Part shown: one piece after another, positions 1 through 10,852 of the stretch
Layout of the letters: every line of letters begins with the position of its first letter
Numbering within the stretch: position 1 is the stretch's first letter
Assembly (NCBI GenBank): GCA_001632435.1
Contig: KV423932.1
Span: 210,216 to 274,215, forward strand
Direction of reading: 5' to 3'
DNA from: Calocera cornea HHB12733
Lineage: Eukaryota; Basidiomycota; Dacrymycetes; Dacrymycetales; Dacrymycetaceae
DNA: 64,000 nt
The notes under the pieces: model-generated
Seen by the model: only the letters and a program-made list of their open reading frames with translations
The model's database searches: none
Told to the model about the DNA's origin: nothing
Made by a program: the position numbers and the translations under genes

Positions 1-257
1 CCCCATCAGAGCCGATCGGCATACGTCGACTGGTATGGGCACACCTCGACATTCTCCTGGTTCCTGATAAGGTCCGCAATCCAGTCCGCTACCTCCTTCG
101 TAAAGTCGTCAAACGGATCGTATCCGATGAAGCTGGGCTCAAGCCGTGGCGGCGGCGCGGGGAGCAGCTCAACTGGGCGAGGGCCGCCATTGGAAGGTGG
201 CGGGGAGAGACGGCGCCGTTTCTGAGGCGGAGATCCTGTTGGATCTGCGTAGTTCAT
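1..257 (-). CDS. Probable mRNA 5'-triphosphatase (capping enzyme beta subunit), 5' end only
   Basis: The ATG is at 257 and the gene runs leftwards off the window. About 72 residues are visible: a basic patch (KRRRL), a proline-rich linker, then DPFDDFTKEVADWIADL and ENVEV. Fungal Cet1/Pct1-type RNA triphosphatases have a low-complexity N-terminus, then an acidic helix with ADF/ADW, then the first metal-binding strand of the tunnel fold (usually E-x-E-A-K). The frame meets a stop at 6-8. A GTGTGC donor at about 43, just after the codons for NVE, would let the frame continue as VEAK in an exon outside the window, so I read it as an intron-containing partial gene, not an 83-residue protein. The family call rests on a short match and is tentative. 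Confidence 0.45.
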
Positions 258-505
258 TTCGTCTTGAGCACTGACACAGACGGCAGGAGGATGAGAGAAG
301 AGAGAGGGGTAGGAAGACGCGTGTTCTGAGCGTGTGACTCGTGTAGGGGATGATGGCGGTCAAGAGACGCGCAGAGGGAGAGTGGCGGGGTAGTTACGCA
401 ACTCCGACCGGACTATCTTCGCCTTTTGGCCCAAACTGTGACGACGCGGACCCTCACTCTTTTTTTTGCGAGCGGACTGCATCTTCGTCCCGCCTAAAAT
501 TCGCA

Positions 506-2221
506 ATGTCGAAAGCTCCCAAAGCTGAGAAGAAGGGCACTAAACGTGCCAGGGAGGAGGATGGTTCAGAGGTGATCAGATGCTATATTGAGATCAGCAG
601 GATACTGATACCTATCACAGAAGGAAAGTGCCCGTAGGACTCGCCGAAGGCTCAACGAGAAGCCTCCTGTGGATCCTGTTGACAAGGCAAAGAATAGGCT
701 TGTATGCTACCTCCTTGCATACGAACGCATACACATACTTATGCTCCATGCCTTAGCGAGGTGCACAGGGACAGGTGCTGAAGGCTGCCAAGGCTGCAAA
801 GCTGTTCGAAACGCAGCGGCTGGTCAAAAAGCTCAAGCAGGCTCGGTATGTGGATCCCGCCTTTCAGCTTTGCACATATTTCTCAGATGTTCGATGCAGT
901 ATTGGGAAGCTGAAAAACGATGAGCTATCCAAGCTGCTGGAAATTGATCTGGCTGTGGTTAAGGTTCATCTCACAGTCCTGCATTCCACCCGATCGGACT
1001 CTCAGAGATTTCATAGGATGCCGACCCGCACGAGCTGTGCAACGAAGCACTCGCGAACAGGATCCGCAAGGATGGCGCGTTATCTCACGACGAACGCTGC
1101 ATGGCCGCGCTCGACATCGTCATTCCTCCCGAGCAGCAAAGCAAGAAGCTCCCCAAAGAGCAGCAGAAGGGCTGGGGGCGCCTGCTGAGCAGCAAGAAGC
1201 TCGCTACTGGCATCCATCATGTGATGCTCGCGCTCAAAAAGGAGTTTGGCAGCGCGGCGAAGCACGAGGAGATGAAGAAGCGGCAGGCGGAGGAGAGGGA
1301 GGAGAGGCTCAAAGCGGGGAAGCTTTCGAGGAAGGACAAACTCGCGTTGGGAATGGACGTGCAGAAGGTGAAATCTGCCGCTGGTGAAGCAGGGGATGAG
1401 AATGAAGAACAAGAAACGGACGAGGAGAATGTCGATGCCATGCTGGAGGATGGCGATGAAGACAGCGACGAGGAGAGCGAGGGAGAAGATTCGGACGCCG
1501 CTCCTGCGGACAAGGCAGAGAAAGAACTCGTTGACCTGCCCGATGGAGGCTCCGATGCACCTGTCGACGACTTCGAAGACAGTGACAATGCTGACGACGA
1601 CGACGATGACGAGAAGGAAGCGTCGACATTCTTGCCCGCTCTGAACGTTGGGTTTGTGGCTGGATCCGATTCGGACTATGATGAGGAGGCGGAGGACGTG
1701 GATGGTCCCGAGCGCAAGAACAGGCGCGGACAACGGGCGCGTAAAGCGCGAGTCCATTCCCTGTATATGTGCACAGCTGCTCATTGTCATCCAGTATCTG
1801 GGAGAAGAAATACGGCAAGAACGCGAATCACATCAAGAAGCAGCGGGAGGAGGCGGTGGCTACAGGCCTCCCCCCAACTCGCGGCGACTTTGGTAGTGGT
1901 CGTGGCCGTGGACGAGGGAGGGGCGCTGAACGGGGCGGCCGGGGCACTGGCAGGGGCGGCTACAAGCCTGGTCCTAGTGGGTTCGATCCACGGGATGCTC
2001 GCAAGGGCATGAGGCCCCGAGGGGCGACTCTTGATCGGGGCTGGGGCGGACGCGTTGGGCATGCCGGTGCGAGCACTAGACCTGCGCCGGCTGAGCCTCC
2101 GAGCTTCCCAGCTCCGAGTCAGGACAAGCCGATGCACCCGTCCTGGCAGGCCAAGAAGAGCGAGAAGAACACCGGTCAGGCCGTCGCGGCGCAGGGGAAG
2201 AAGATCGTTTTCGGTGATTGA
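506..2221 (+). CDS. BUD22/SRFBP1-like ribosome-biogenesis protein
   Basis: A nuclear/nucleolar protein needed in yeast for 40S rRNA maturation (family knowledge). The start ATG at 506 is followed by a lysine-rich N-terminus. Exons then give KLFETQRLVKKLKQAR (a BUD22-type helix), a central block with KGWGRLLSSKKLATGIHHVM, a basic coiled stretch and a long Asp/Glu-rich tract at about 1390-1620. The C-terminus is IWEKKYGKNANHIKKQ, an RGRGRG/RGG-like segment, and the family's closing signature HPSWQAKK...GKKIVF before the stop at 2219-2221. Probable introns: 572-620, about 701-775, 846-886, about 964-1016 and about 1762-1791. The frame changes at each match GT/AG pairs. The ORF is intact and the C-terminal motif makes the family call fairly safe. 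Confidence 0.75.
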
Positions 2222-2407
2222 GGCTCGAGCCGACTTTCGTTTTGTCGGTCTATGCTCTTTGGATACCTCGCACACGTACATACATGTTTGTCGGCCCTCA
2301 TTGCTATTCATGTACAGCGCATATGATCATATTCGGCACTATGGCACTATGTAGATGGTACCGGAGGAGATCAATTTGATATAATGACGATGTGCCCCTG
2401 TGTCTCC

Positions 2408-3134
2408 TCATCCAAACAATCCGGCAACCAGCCAGGTGATTGCTCCTCCTGCGAGCGAGTACCTAAGGCTTTCCGAAAGCGGCCTGCTACCTTGCTGAGG
2501 TTTGCCAACGGCTGCGAGCAGTGCTGCTGGGATGGTTGTGCCGCTGAAAGGCGCGTCACCCGGGGCGGAGCGCGCGTACTCGTAGATGACGATATGTCGG
2601 CCCTCCGACGTGACCTCCTTGAAGCGCGTGTACTCATAGTTGTCCTTCTTGGCAGTGGGCTTGCGTGCTACGCGAGACTCTGCAAGGAAGGGGCGCCTCG
2701 ACGGCGGCTGTCGCATCATCAGTATCCTCCTTGTACAGGTCACACATGGTGCTCACCGCCCGTGCCGCATAACCCTGCCTCGGCGTCTCCGTCCCGTCCG
2801 AATCGGTGCTGAATTCGGAAATCTCCTCCAGATCCTGTGGCCGCATCGCGGGTTGGGGGAACTTGCCGGGGAATTGCGCCCACTGCGGGATAGGCGACTC
2901 GGACGGGAAGCGCGGGTCGAAGGACTGCAGGCTGGCGCTGTCCAGCTCTGGGTGCTCCGAGAGGGAGAACGAATCGTGGCTGTCGGTGCCGAAGTCGGCG
3001 TCGAACGAGGGCTCGGACAGCATTTCCTGTCAGCGGATAGTATCAGCGCGCTTGAGCAATGGAGGACAACAGACACAGCATACGTTGATGGATTCCTCGT
3101 CCATGCGCTCCGTGTCAATGAGAGGCATAACCAT
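2408..3134 (-). CDS. Tail-anchored protein of a local paralogue family, copy A
   Basis: I do not recognise a named family. Three exons (3134-3084, 3026-2757, 2707-2408) give about 206 residues. The N-terminal half is acidic and Ser/Pro-rich. The last exon holds a basic module (ARKPTAKKDNYEYTRFKEVT, then EGRHIVIYEYAR) and ends in one hydrophobic segment (YSLAGGAITWLVAGLFG) at the extreme C-terminus, as in a tail-anchored membrane protein facing the cytosol. The phase-0 intron 2708-2756 lies just before the conserved module, exactly as in the two related genes at 3774-4566 and 7051-7700. The start was chosen at MVMPLIDTER because it is about 65 bases downstream of a TATATAA box; an in-frame ATG at 3176 is possible. 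Function unknown. Confidence 0.7.
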
Positions 3135-3773
3135 GATGTATGGGATCGGGATGGAGTGTTGTAGGGGAAAGCCCATGCACCTGGCGCCAGGAGGGGGTGT
3201 TATATAGGGCGAGGGTGCCGAGGAGAAGTCGTCGCAGATCAGTTTGGTGAGGCCAGCCTGGGCGCAAGATGTTGTTTGAGCGCCCCCATTAAGTAGGGGC
3301 AAACAAACGACAGGGGGTCGCTCCTTGTGCTCGCAAAACCTTGGAGAGGATTAGCGCGGGAGGTTATCAATGGATGACGTCGTGAGACGTCCTGGAGAGC
3401 ATTGTCTGATGCCTCCACGACGCTCCGGACGTTTGCTAAAGTTGCAGCCGGACACGAGGTCGCCAGTTCAACCGATTAGGGCGTGCGGGCGCCGAGGTTG
3501 TCGTGATCGGAGGGGCAGGTGGACACTTTTGTTTGGGTTGCGGTCGGCATGTTTAGACTCGAAATAAGGTTGCGGGAACACGCGAAACCGGACAATAGTC
3601 GCTTCCCTGTCGGGCAAGGGACGACTGACCCGTTCGGCAGGCATGGACAGGGCCGACGCACAGTTGCTCGATGGGTCCGAATCACGAGTCTAAGTCGGTG
3701 CTACGAAGGTCGGATATGTCTTTGGTAGGAGCTAGACAAGTTCACAACGAAGATGTAGGACTACCCTCACCCC
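3135..3773. other. Intergenic stretch between tail-anchored genes A and B
   Basis: This holds the promoter of gene A and the 3' flank of gene B. Besides the TATA box, I see GGGGCAAACAAAC at 3296-3308, whose core recurs upstream of gene B. No convincing coding sequence. Confidence 0.5.
3200..3206 (-). promoter_or_regulatory. TATA box of tail-anchored gene A
   Basis: TATATAA on the minus strand, 66 bases before the chosen ATG at 3134. Initiation about 30 bases downstream would place the ATG at 3176 at or before the transcript start, which supports the 3134 start. Confidence 0.55.
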
Positions 3774-4566
3774 TCAAAACATCCTGCCAATTAGCCATAC
3801 AAGGACACCTCCAGCAATCGCCATCAGAAGCGGTAGTCCCCAGCCAACGTGCACTACCTCCGGCATGTAATTAAGGAACAGGCGATCTCGTGGACCATTG
3901 CTTGAAGAGTTGTAGTGCTTGTGTTCATACTTGACGATGCGTCGATCCTTTGATTTCACCTCCTTGTGTTTGTACCTCGTGATCTCGACATCGACTGGCT
4001 TGCGAGCCCCTGTTTTGGCAACCGGGGGGCCTCTTGATCCTCGCTACGACCAGATCAGTGCCTTCCTTATATAAACGACTACCAATGCCACTCACCTTCT
4101 TCGATGTAGCAGCGTTGTTAGACATCTCGGCGCCGTTCATACTGTTAGCGCCTGCAATCGTCTCGGCCTCGCGCCCGGCTATGGGGCTCTCCTCTAAGGC
4201 TTGCGGGGCCTGGGGCAGCGCAAAGGCCGTGCTGATGTGCTGAGGCACTGCTGCAATGGGTGCAGTGGGCATGGCAGTATTTTTCATCGTTGTCGAATTT
4301 GGGAGTTGCGGGGCCGGGGCCGGTAGGGGGTTCATGTTGATGAATTGATCCCATGTCAGGTTGGGTGGGATGGAGTCGTTTACAGGGATGTCAAGGAAGT
4401 CGGCAACGTTGTTCATTGCTGGGAGAGCCGGGGCTTGCGGGGCTGGCATGGACATGGGGTCCCTGTTGATGTCTTGATCCCATGCCGGGATGGGTACAAC
4501 GAAGCCGCCAAGATTGTTGAGGAAGTCGGTATCATCGTTGACCATGGCCGGGTCACTATAGTCCAT
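3774..4566 (-). CDS. Tail-anchored protein of a local paralogue family, copy B
   Basis: Two exons (4566-4096 and 4043-3774) give 246 residues. The N-terminus is Asn/Pro/Met-rich and contains two related segments (IPAWDQDINRDPMSMPAPQ and LTWDQFINMNPLPAPAPQ), an internal duplication of about 60 residues. The last exon carries ARKPVDVEITRYKHKEVKSK, then DRRIVKYEHKHY, closely matching copy A, and ends with WGLPLLMAIAGGVLVWLIG and RMF, a single C-terminal membrane segment. The intron (4044-4095, GTGAGT...GTAG, phase 0) is at the same place relative to the conserved module as in copies A and C. It is co-oriented with A and separated by about 640 bases. Likely cytosol-facing and membrane-anchored; function unknown. 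Confidence 0.72.
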
Positions 4567-5450
4567 GATAATGGCTGGGTAGAGGATAGCCTTGGTTGCG
4601 AGTGGTTAGTGGACAGAACCAGCAGTGCACTTGAAACTCACTGTGACTACGGATGTTCCAAAATATCTGTCAATCTGCAGGACAGAGATAGTGAGCTCGG
4701 GAGGGGCCGTGGAGGGGAATCTCACGACGGATGGGGGCTTTTAAGCAGCTCTGTGACCTTCATCCCCTCGGCACCTCAGGGTGGGTGGCAGCCTCATCAA
4801 AAACATTGCTTGCCCTCCCTGGCCATGCAGGGGCAAACAAAAGTTGTCTCGGAGCCAAACTCACCCTCCTCCTAGCACACCTGGCGCGATCGGTCTACCG
4901 GGAGGCGAGTAGCATCAAGTTCAAGTTCGGCAAACAAGTCTTCCCTCCCGGTCCTCGAGCATTCTCACCGGCGCGGCGGCCCCAGCGTGAGAGCCACTGA
5001 CTGCGCAAGCCGTTCACAGCACTTTATGAGAGAAGCTGTTGATAAGATCTCTTGCTGTTGTTGACCAGCAGGAAGTATTGTACCGAGCTAACATCTGCGC
5101 GTCCCTTGGCAAGGCGGTGCCTCCCCCGCTCCCGCCTCCAGGGTCCGTGCACTGGCCTGCGCAGGCGGCCCAGGGAGACTGTCGATGCCGACCGACGGTC
5201 CATGACGTCCTCTCACGGTGCGAATCAAGTGCTGGGTTTGAGCACCCAGGCGGGGGTGTGCTCGGAGGTATGCATTCGGCCCGCAGCTGCGCGCCGAGTG
5301 CGAATCCGCTCGGCACCGTCACCATCGACACTGGCCAATATCGGTATATAACGGACGGACTTGCGGACATGGAGTGTCAGACAACACCGCACTTCCTCCT
5401 CCAGCGCTACTAACCAGGCTTCCCTCTCCTACCGATCTCACCGACCTCCC
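4567..5450. other. Divergent promoter region (tail-anchored B / af470-like gene)
   Basis: Contains CAGGGGCAAACAAAAG at 4828-4843 (upstream of B) and, for the plus-strand gene, a CCAAT-like CCAATA near 5334 and TATATAA at 5345-5351. Short reading frames here look like chance. Confidence 0.45.
5345..5351 (+). promoter_or_regulatory. TATA box of the af470-like gene
   Basis: TATATAA about 100 bases upstream of the ATG at 5451. Confidence 0.5.
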
Positions 5451-6487
5451 ATGGCACCCTACAAGCCTCTCTTTGCGCCTACCTCCGAGCGCCCATCGCC
5501 CGGCTTCGGCGGAGTGTCTGCAGTACGTCCCCTCCAGCCTGTACCATCCATGCCACACTGACGTGCACCCAGATTATCCGCGACCAATTCCAAGCGACGA
5601 CGCTCATGCTGCTGGGTGCCGCGCTGCTCGGCCCGCTCTTCCTCCTCACACGCTCCGGGCTCATCGTCCTCTTCGTCTATGCCGTCCTCCTGTACAAGCT
5701 GCTCAATGCGCTCCTGATGGTGTACGGCTACCGAAAGGACGCGTCGATGGAGGATGTGATTCCGAAGAAGTTCACGGCCCAGCTCCCGCCGGTGCAGGGG
5801 AAGGAGGACGTCCCTGCCTCACAGGGCATCGTGGTGTTCCTTCTCGGGGCGAGGGTCAACCAGTGAGTACCGTCGTGCGATCTCTTATAAGGTAAGCTGC
5901 TGACAAGAGATTAGCCCGCTTGGTCTGCTCGCGCCTGGGGCGAAGGAGCTTGGAGATTGGGCGCAGAAGTGCTTCAAGGAGGTGGAGGAGAAGCGGGACG
6001 AGTACGGCTGTGAGCCACTCTTCTTCCAAACTGTTTCACACAAGTGCTAATCAACTACCTAGTGCTCGGCATGTCCCACTTCCTCGGCACAGACCGCGCG
6101 GCGAGCAACGAGATCCTCACCCTGATGTACTTCCGGACCACGGCGGGCCTGCACGACTTTGCGCTCTCCCAAGTGCACAGGGACACGTGGACCTGGTTCC
6201 TCGCCATCCAGAAACGCTACCCGCACATCGGGATCATGCACGAGACGTATGACGTGCCTGCCCGGGGGTGGGAGGCGATCTACCTTCAGATGCATCGCAC
6301 GGGGCTCGGCGCGGCGGAGGTGAAGATGACGCTAGAGGAGAGGGAGGCGTCCGGCGTGGAGGGCGGAGAGGCGTGGTGGTCTACGCCTGTGGACGCGACG
6401 AAGGGGAAGATGAGGAGCTCGAGGGGGAGGATGGACCGGAGCGATGGGGGGGAGAACGCCAAGGAGGGGTTTCGCGAGATTTACTGA
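5451..6487 (+). CDS. af470-like monooxygenase / DUF4188-family protein
   Basis: Four exons joined at GTACGT (5523), GTGAGT (about 5864) and GTGAGC (about 6010). The N-terminus has a long hydrophobic segment (TLMLLGAALLGPLFLLTRSG and onward), so the protein is probably membrane-associated. The body matches the PF13826 type: FTAQLPP, GIVVFLLGARVNHPLGLL, GMSHFLG, MYFRTTAGLHDFA, a run of WTWF with HIGIMHETYDVP, and a closing W-x-x-IYLQM block. The family is named after a monooxygenase in fumagillin biosynthesis, but most members are uncharacterised, so the reaction here is unknown. The tail after about residue 240 is charged and Gly/Ser-rich. No other secondary-metabolism gene is adjacent, so a cluster role is not supported. 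Confidence 0.72.
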
Positions 6488-7050
6488 GCGCGCTCTACAT
6501 TCATGGCATTGCTGTCCGCACTTGGAAATTTGTCATCATCATTCTTCTATAAGCTATCTAGTACTAGTACATTGCATTGTACAACATTCACCGTACATGT
6601 ATCTATAGAACCGTTATTCAATCCTGACGACCACACCCGGCATGTCAAAAGGTGCACGAGTGCCGAGCTTCTTCCTCGTCGGCCCTTGGGCCTCTACAGC
6701 GTACTTGCCTTGTACGCACTAATTGCTTGGTGCTCGAGACGCTCGTCAAGCATCCGACCACAACTGCTCCGAGGTTCGTTCGACCTCTCAGCCAGACTGG
6801 GCCTCGGAGCGGTCGGAACCTTCGGAACCGAACTTACTCCGCCTCTATTCCCACGCCCCCTGAAGCGAGCATTGCCCGGACGCGTGACCTCGACAACCGC
6901 TGATAGCGTCTAAACAGGACTGTCAAACAATATTGTTTGAGCGTCTAAATACGTCGTATCAAACAAAGCCTGCCTCGCGCTTTATAATCCCCCCGCTTTG
7001 CCAATGGACATCTCAGCCGGCGTTCTCATCCCTTCCCACCTTCTATCGCC
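6488..7050. other. Intergenic; promoter of tail-anchored gene C
   Basis: Contains a perfect 16-bp palindrome, CAAACAATATTGTTTG (6924-6939), a further CAAACAAAG at 6960, and TATAAT at 6983-6988, about 65 bases before the ATG. The rest shows nothing clear. Confidence 0.45.
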
Positions 7051-7700
7051 ATGCCCCTCCCCATTGCAGATAACTCGGACAATTCATCCACTGCATGTCC
7101 ATCGTGTTTCTCCTGTTCCTGCTTGCTGATATCACCCACAGTCAACAATACGCCTCCATACAGCGTATTCGATAAGCTCCGATACCGACGAGCGCGTCTC
7201 CGAACATCCAGAGACCGACAGTAACGACAGTCACAGTACCTCACCTGTGCTCAACTCCAGCAAGAGCCCCACACCTGCGATGGGTCCACCGGCGGAGGAG
7301 CTCGACGAGGGGCCATTGTTCACTGCTGAGTCGGACCTCTCCGATAGTACCCAGACGCAGGAACGCTTTCATCATGCGAGGAAGGTGACTGAGAGTGCCG
7401 TGCTCTCCGTTGAATGTTATGCTGATCGGAATATAGCCGAGGCCTCGACCTGTATCTGTCGCCCGGAATGCAGTTGCTCGCCATCCAGCCGATTACGAGA
7501 TAATCACGCTGAAAGACATCACGTACAACGGCCGACGTATAGTCAAGGTTTCACACAGCTTCCAGCTGTCTGGCGAGACTCCGCCGGCTCTCACGTTTGC
7601 TGAGAGGGTAAGAGAAACTCTGCTGACCAATTGGGTATTAGCAATTGTTATGTCCACTGCTGGGGCGGTGGCGAGCTGCCTTATTGCCAAGCTTTTCTGA
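7051..7700 (+). CDS. Tail-anchored protein of a local paralogue family, copy C
   Basis: Found by joining exons that no single reading frame shows. The N-terminal part is Ser/Asp-rich (SISSDTDERVSEHPETDSND) and the exon ends at ERFHHARK. A phase-0 intron follows (7385-7436, GTGACT...TATAG). The last exon gives HPADYEIITLKDITYNGRRI, then VKVSHSFQL, and ends NWVLAIVMSTAGAVASCLIA followed by KLF and a stop at 7698-7700. The basic module, the intron position and phase, the last-exon length (264 bases; 300 in A, 270 in B) and the C-terminal membrane anchor all match copies A and B. The first intron, near 7096-7165, is uncertain because its donor is poor (GTCCAT). Opposite strand to A and B. Confidence 0.65.
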
Positions 7701-7819
7701 GGAACGAGAGAACCCACGTCATGTATTCGTTGTACATATTGTATCGGCACCCATTGCCCAGGGCACGCTTGCCCGCATCAGCCGAATACCAATCAATTTT
7801 GTTTGCCCTTAGTAGCAAA

Positions 7820-8074
7820 ATGCCGCCTCAACCTACCACCTTGTCAGATCATACAGACATATTCCTCTACAGTATGAACGAGATAGTCATGCAGACGAGC
7901 GAGCTCTTGCAGAACGCCCTCGATCGATGCATAGGGCTGCGATCGCTCATCGCCGCACAAGGCAGTTGGCCTTCGTCTCCGGATCCCGCACAATATGTTC
8001 GCCTGCTTCTCGCGGCGCATCCCAAATTACCCATCTCTGCTGCCCGTGAACCAACTCTGCGCTGGAAGTGCTGA
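7820..8074 (+). CDS. Small hypothetical protein (84 residues)
   Basis: An ATG at 7820 opens an uninterrupted frame to a TGA at 8072-8074. The sequence has a plausible helical stretch (SMNEIVMQTSELLQNALDRC) but matches nothing I know. TTTTGTTTGCCC lies 11-23 bases upstream, in the same orientation as the motif upstream of tail-anchored A and B. It may be a real small gene, a gene fragment or chance. Confidence 0.25.
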   Translation: MPPQPTTLSDHTDIFLYSMNEIVMQTSELLQNALDRCIGLRSLIAAQGSWPSSPDPAQYVRLLLAAHPKLPISAAREPTLRWKC

Positions 8075-8743
8075 AAGGGAAGTTCGGTTTGCCTGGCCAA
8101 AATCTCGTTTTCTTGCAACGGCGCTCTTAGATCCAGACCTTAATTGGGCCGGGGACGTGCGCTAGGAGGTGTCTCAGCAGACACGGTCTTGCTGGGTGAA
8201 AATATTCTCACAGCTTCGCCGCCGCTTGGGCGTCTACTGAAGCGGGACGCGTCTAGGCTCGAGTCGGGACCTGGCTGGCCGCTGTACCTTCCCCTTCCTC
8301 GGGGATTGCTATGTCAGCCTCTGCGTATCTATCCCTAGAACCTATGGAGTGATCAATCAGGAACGGTGGGTGGTCTAAAACCGGCCAAACTGCTGTCGGC
8401 ATCAGGTAGTTTGAAAGGGAATGATGTCACTATACTTTGGTAGAATTGACGCGTATAGTCTGGAACTCTCTTGCGTGGGGTAAGAAGAAGACTGAAGAAG
8501 GGAAGAAGGATCATGATACCCCCGATCGGTCGCCGGGCGGGTGTTGATCACTTCACGTTCATAGGCAGACAAGGTTGTGTGCTCGTTTCCCTGCTTTCCT
8601 CTTTGAGAAACTCTCAGAAGTAAACATTCGCTTCTCAGCCTCAGTGCTTAGTGATTTGTCTATGACGTCACGTGCAACCGCTTTCTTCGCGCCCAGCGGG
8701 CGGAGCAGTCTCCGCAACTCTAACTTGAACCAGAACAGTCATC
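8075..8743. other. Intergenic, nothing clear
   Basis: Upstream flank of the first SDR gene. Short frames only; no repeat or RNA gene seen. Confidence 0.4.
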
Positions 8744-9716
8744 ATGCCGTCCAAAGTCGTTGTCCTCACTGGAGGAGTATACACCCCGTCTATTTACCTG
8801 CCATGGATGTACTGATGAAGCGGCATAGAATAAAGGCATTGGCAAAGCGATTGCGCTGCTGATGCTGAAGACCACGCAGGAGCCGCTCACGCTCTACCTC
8901 ACCGCTCGTCAGCCCGCGCTCGGCACAGCGGCAGTGGAGGAGATCGATCGCTCCGGTCTCTTGTCGAAGTCTAGATCTCAACTGTTGTTTCATCAGCTGG
9001 ATATTACGGACCGGCAGTCTGTCAAGGCATTCGCGGCCCACCTCGAGGCGACCCATGGCCAGATAGACGTACTTGTCAACAATGCCGGTGTTGCCAGCAA
9101 AGGCTCGGCATTCGACTCTCACATTGTCAAGCAGACGCTTGACGTCAACTACTATGGCACTCAGCGAGTCACGAACGCCCTTTTACCGCTCATCAAGCCC
9201 GAGGGTGGACGCATCGCCTGTGTCAGCTCATTCATGGGCCAACTTCACAACATCCCCGGCCGCGCTCTGCGCCGCCAGTTCGCTGATCCCGACCTCACGC
9301 ATCATCAGCTTGATCAGCTGATGAGCAAGTTCATCCAGGATGTCTCTGCTGGTACCTACCAGAGTAAAGGATGGCCCGGGAGCGCATACGCGGTCAGCAA
9401 GGTTGCCATGACGGCTCTCACGATGATCTACGCCAGAGAACACCCGGGCATGCTTATCAATGCGGCCGATCCTGGATAGTAAGCATGGTTCGTTGCTATA
9501 GAGCGCAGTGTCCTGAGCACATTTACAGTGTCAAGACTGATATGGCACCCGGTGGACAGTCGACGCCTGGTAAAGCATGCCCTATTGACATCGCCGGAAT
9601 GTGTTGCTGACATCAATGCAGAGCAAGGAGCATTTACGCCTACGTTGCTTGCCATCGGTGACATCGGTGATTCGTCCGGTATGTTCTTTAGAGATTGTTA
9701 TCCAGTTGAGTGGTAG
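8744..9716 (+). CDS. Short-chain dehydrogenase/reductase, carbonyl-reductase (CBR1) type, tandem copy 1
   Basis: Four exons (8744-8776, 8829-9478, 9529-9569, 9622-9716) give 272 residues. It is a cytosolic NAD(P)H-dependent reductase of ketones/aldehydes by family. Motifs: TGGNKGIG cofactor loop (the TGxxxGxG pattern, split by intron 1), VNNAG, CVSS catalytic Ser region, and YAVSK (Y-x-x-x-K). The C-terminus is PGYVKTDMAP, typical of CBR1-like enzymes, where V-x-T-D-M follows the nicotinamide pocket. The ARQPALG segment after strand 2 suits an NADP preference. The next gene (9894) has the same architecture and introns at the equivalent sites, so this is a tandem duplication. Substrate not deducible. 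Confidence 0.85.
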
Positions 9717-9893
9717 GAAGATGTCGCTTGTTTACTTATAGAAGTAGCTTATGAAATATACTCTGAATGTTTCACGATCTATCATCGAAATCTGTTCGCG
9801 TTCGACGACACGTGTCGGACTGAATGTTCGCGTCGAGCCAGTGTGCTAGCCAAGGAGATTTGTCAGCTTTAACCTTGACCCAGAACTTTCCCT

Positions 9894-10852
9894 ATGTCGT
9901 CCAAGGTCGTTGTCCTCACTGGCGGAGTATGACTTCTCTTCTCGACAGGAACAGAGCACTAAAGTTCCAGATAGAACAAAGGAATCGGCAAAGGAATCGC
10001 AGAGCTTTTGCTGAAAACGACCAAGGAACCACTCACGCTCTATCTTACCGCTCGCCAGCCATCGCTAGGTGCGGCTGCCGTGGACGATATCAAGTCTTCT
10101 GGTCTACCGACCACTGGATCGGACCTCCTGTACCACCAGTTGGACATCAACGATCAGGCGTCTGTAGATGCCCTTGTGGCCGATCTCAAGGCAGCTCATG
10201 GGCAGATAGACGTGCTGATCAACAACGCTGGAGTCGCGGCGAAAGGCTCGATCTTCAACTCCCAGATTGCCAAGCAGACGATCGAATGTAACTACTTTGG
10301 AACGCAACGGCTCACCAACGCTCTTCTCCCTCTGATCAAGCCCGAAGGCGGCAGGATCGTATGTGTTAGCTCAAGTGCGGGCTTGCTCGCCAACCTGCCG
10401 AGCAGGGCTCTCCAGGCCAAGTTCGCCGCTCCCGACCTCACGCATCAGCAGCTCGATGAGTTGGAGAACAAGTTCATCCATGATGTCGACGCTGGGACAT
10501 ACAAGAGCGAAGGATGGCCCGAGAACTCGTACATGGTCAGCAAGGTCGGTATGACTGCTCTGACCAAGATATATGCGCGGGAGCACCCCGGAATGCTTAT
10601 TAATGCCTGCTGCCCTGGATAGTAAGCGCCCTTCATTCTGCTGGAAACATCTTTCTGACCAGCTCGCAGTGTCAAGACGGATATGGCACCCAACGGCTAC
10701 TTGACCACCGGTACATCATGTTAAAATCCAAAGAATACGATACTAACTGCCCTCCAGCGGAAGGAGCGTTCACGCCCACCAAGCTTGCTATTCAGGACAT
10801 TGGCAAGCAAACCGGCCTATTTTGGAGGGATGGCAGTCCCGTGGACTGGTAG
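9894..10852 (+). CDS. Short-chain dehydrogenase/reductase, carbonyl-reductase (CBR1) type, tandem copy 2
   Basis: Starts MSSKVVVLTGG and continues after the intron as NKGIGKGIAELLLKTTKEP. INNAG, CVSSSAG, YMVSK (catalytic Tyr/Lys) and PGYVKTDMAPNG are all present, and the protein ends GLFWRDGSPVDW. It aligns with the upstream copy along its whole length with no gaps visible in the main exon. Differences cluster in the variable substrate loop (CVSSFMGQLHNIPGRALR against CVSSSAGLLANLPSRALQ), which could mean different substrate choice. Only about 180 bases separate the two genes, so the promoter must be short or shared. Intact. Confidence 0.85.

Noticed and set aside
6..257. Complete 83-residue protein at the left edge
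   Set aside because: The sequence follows a known N-terminal pattern up to a plausible donor site, so the stop at 6-8 is probably intronic.
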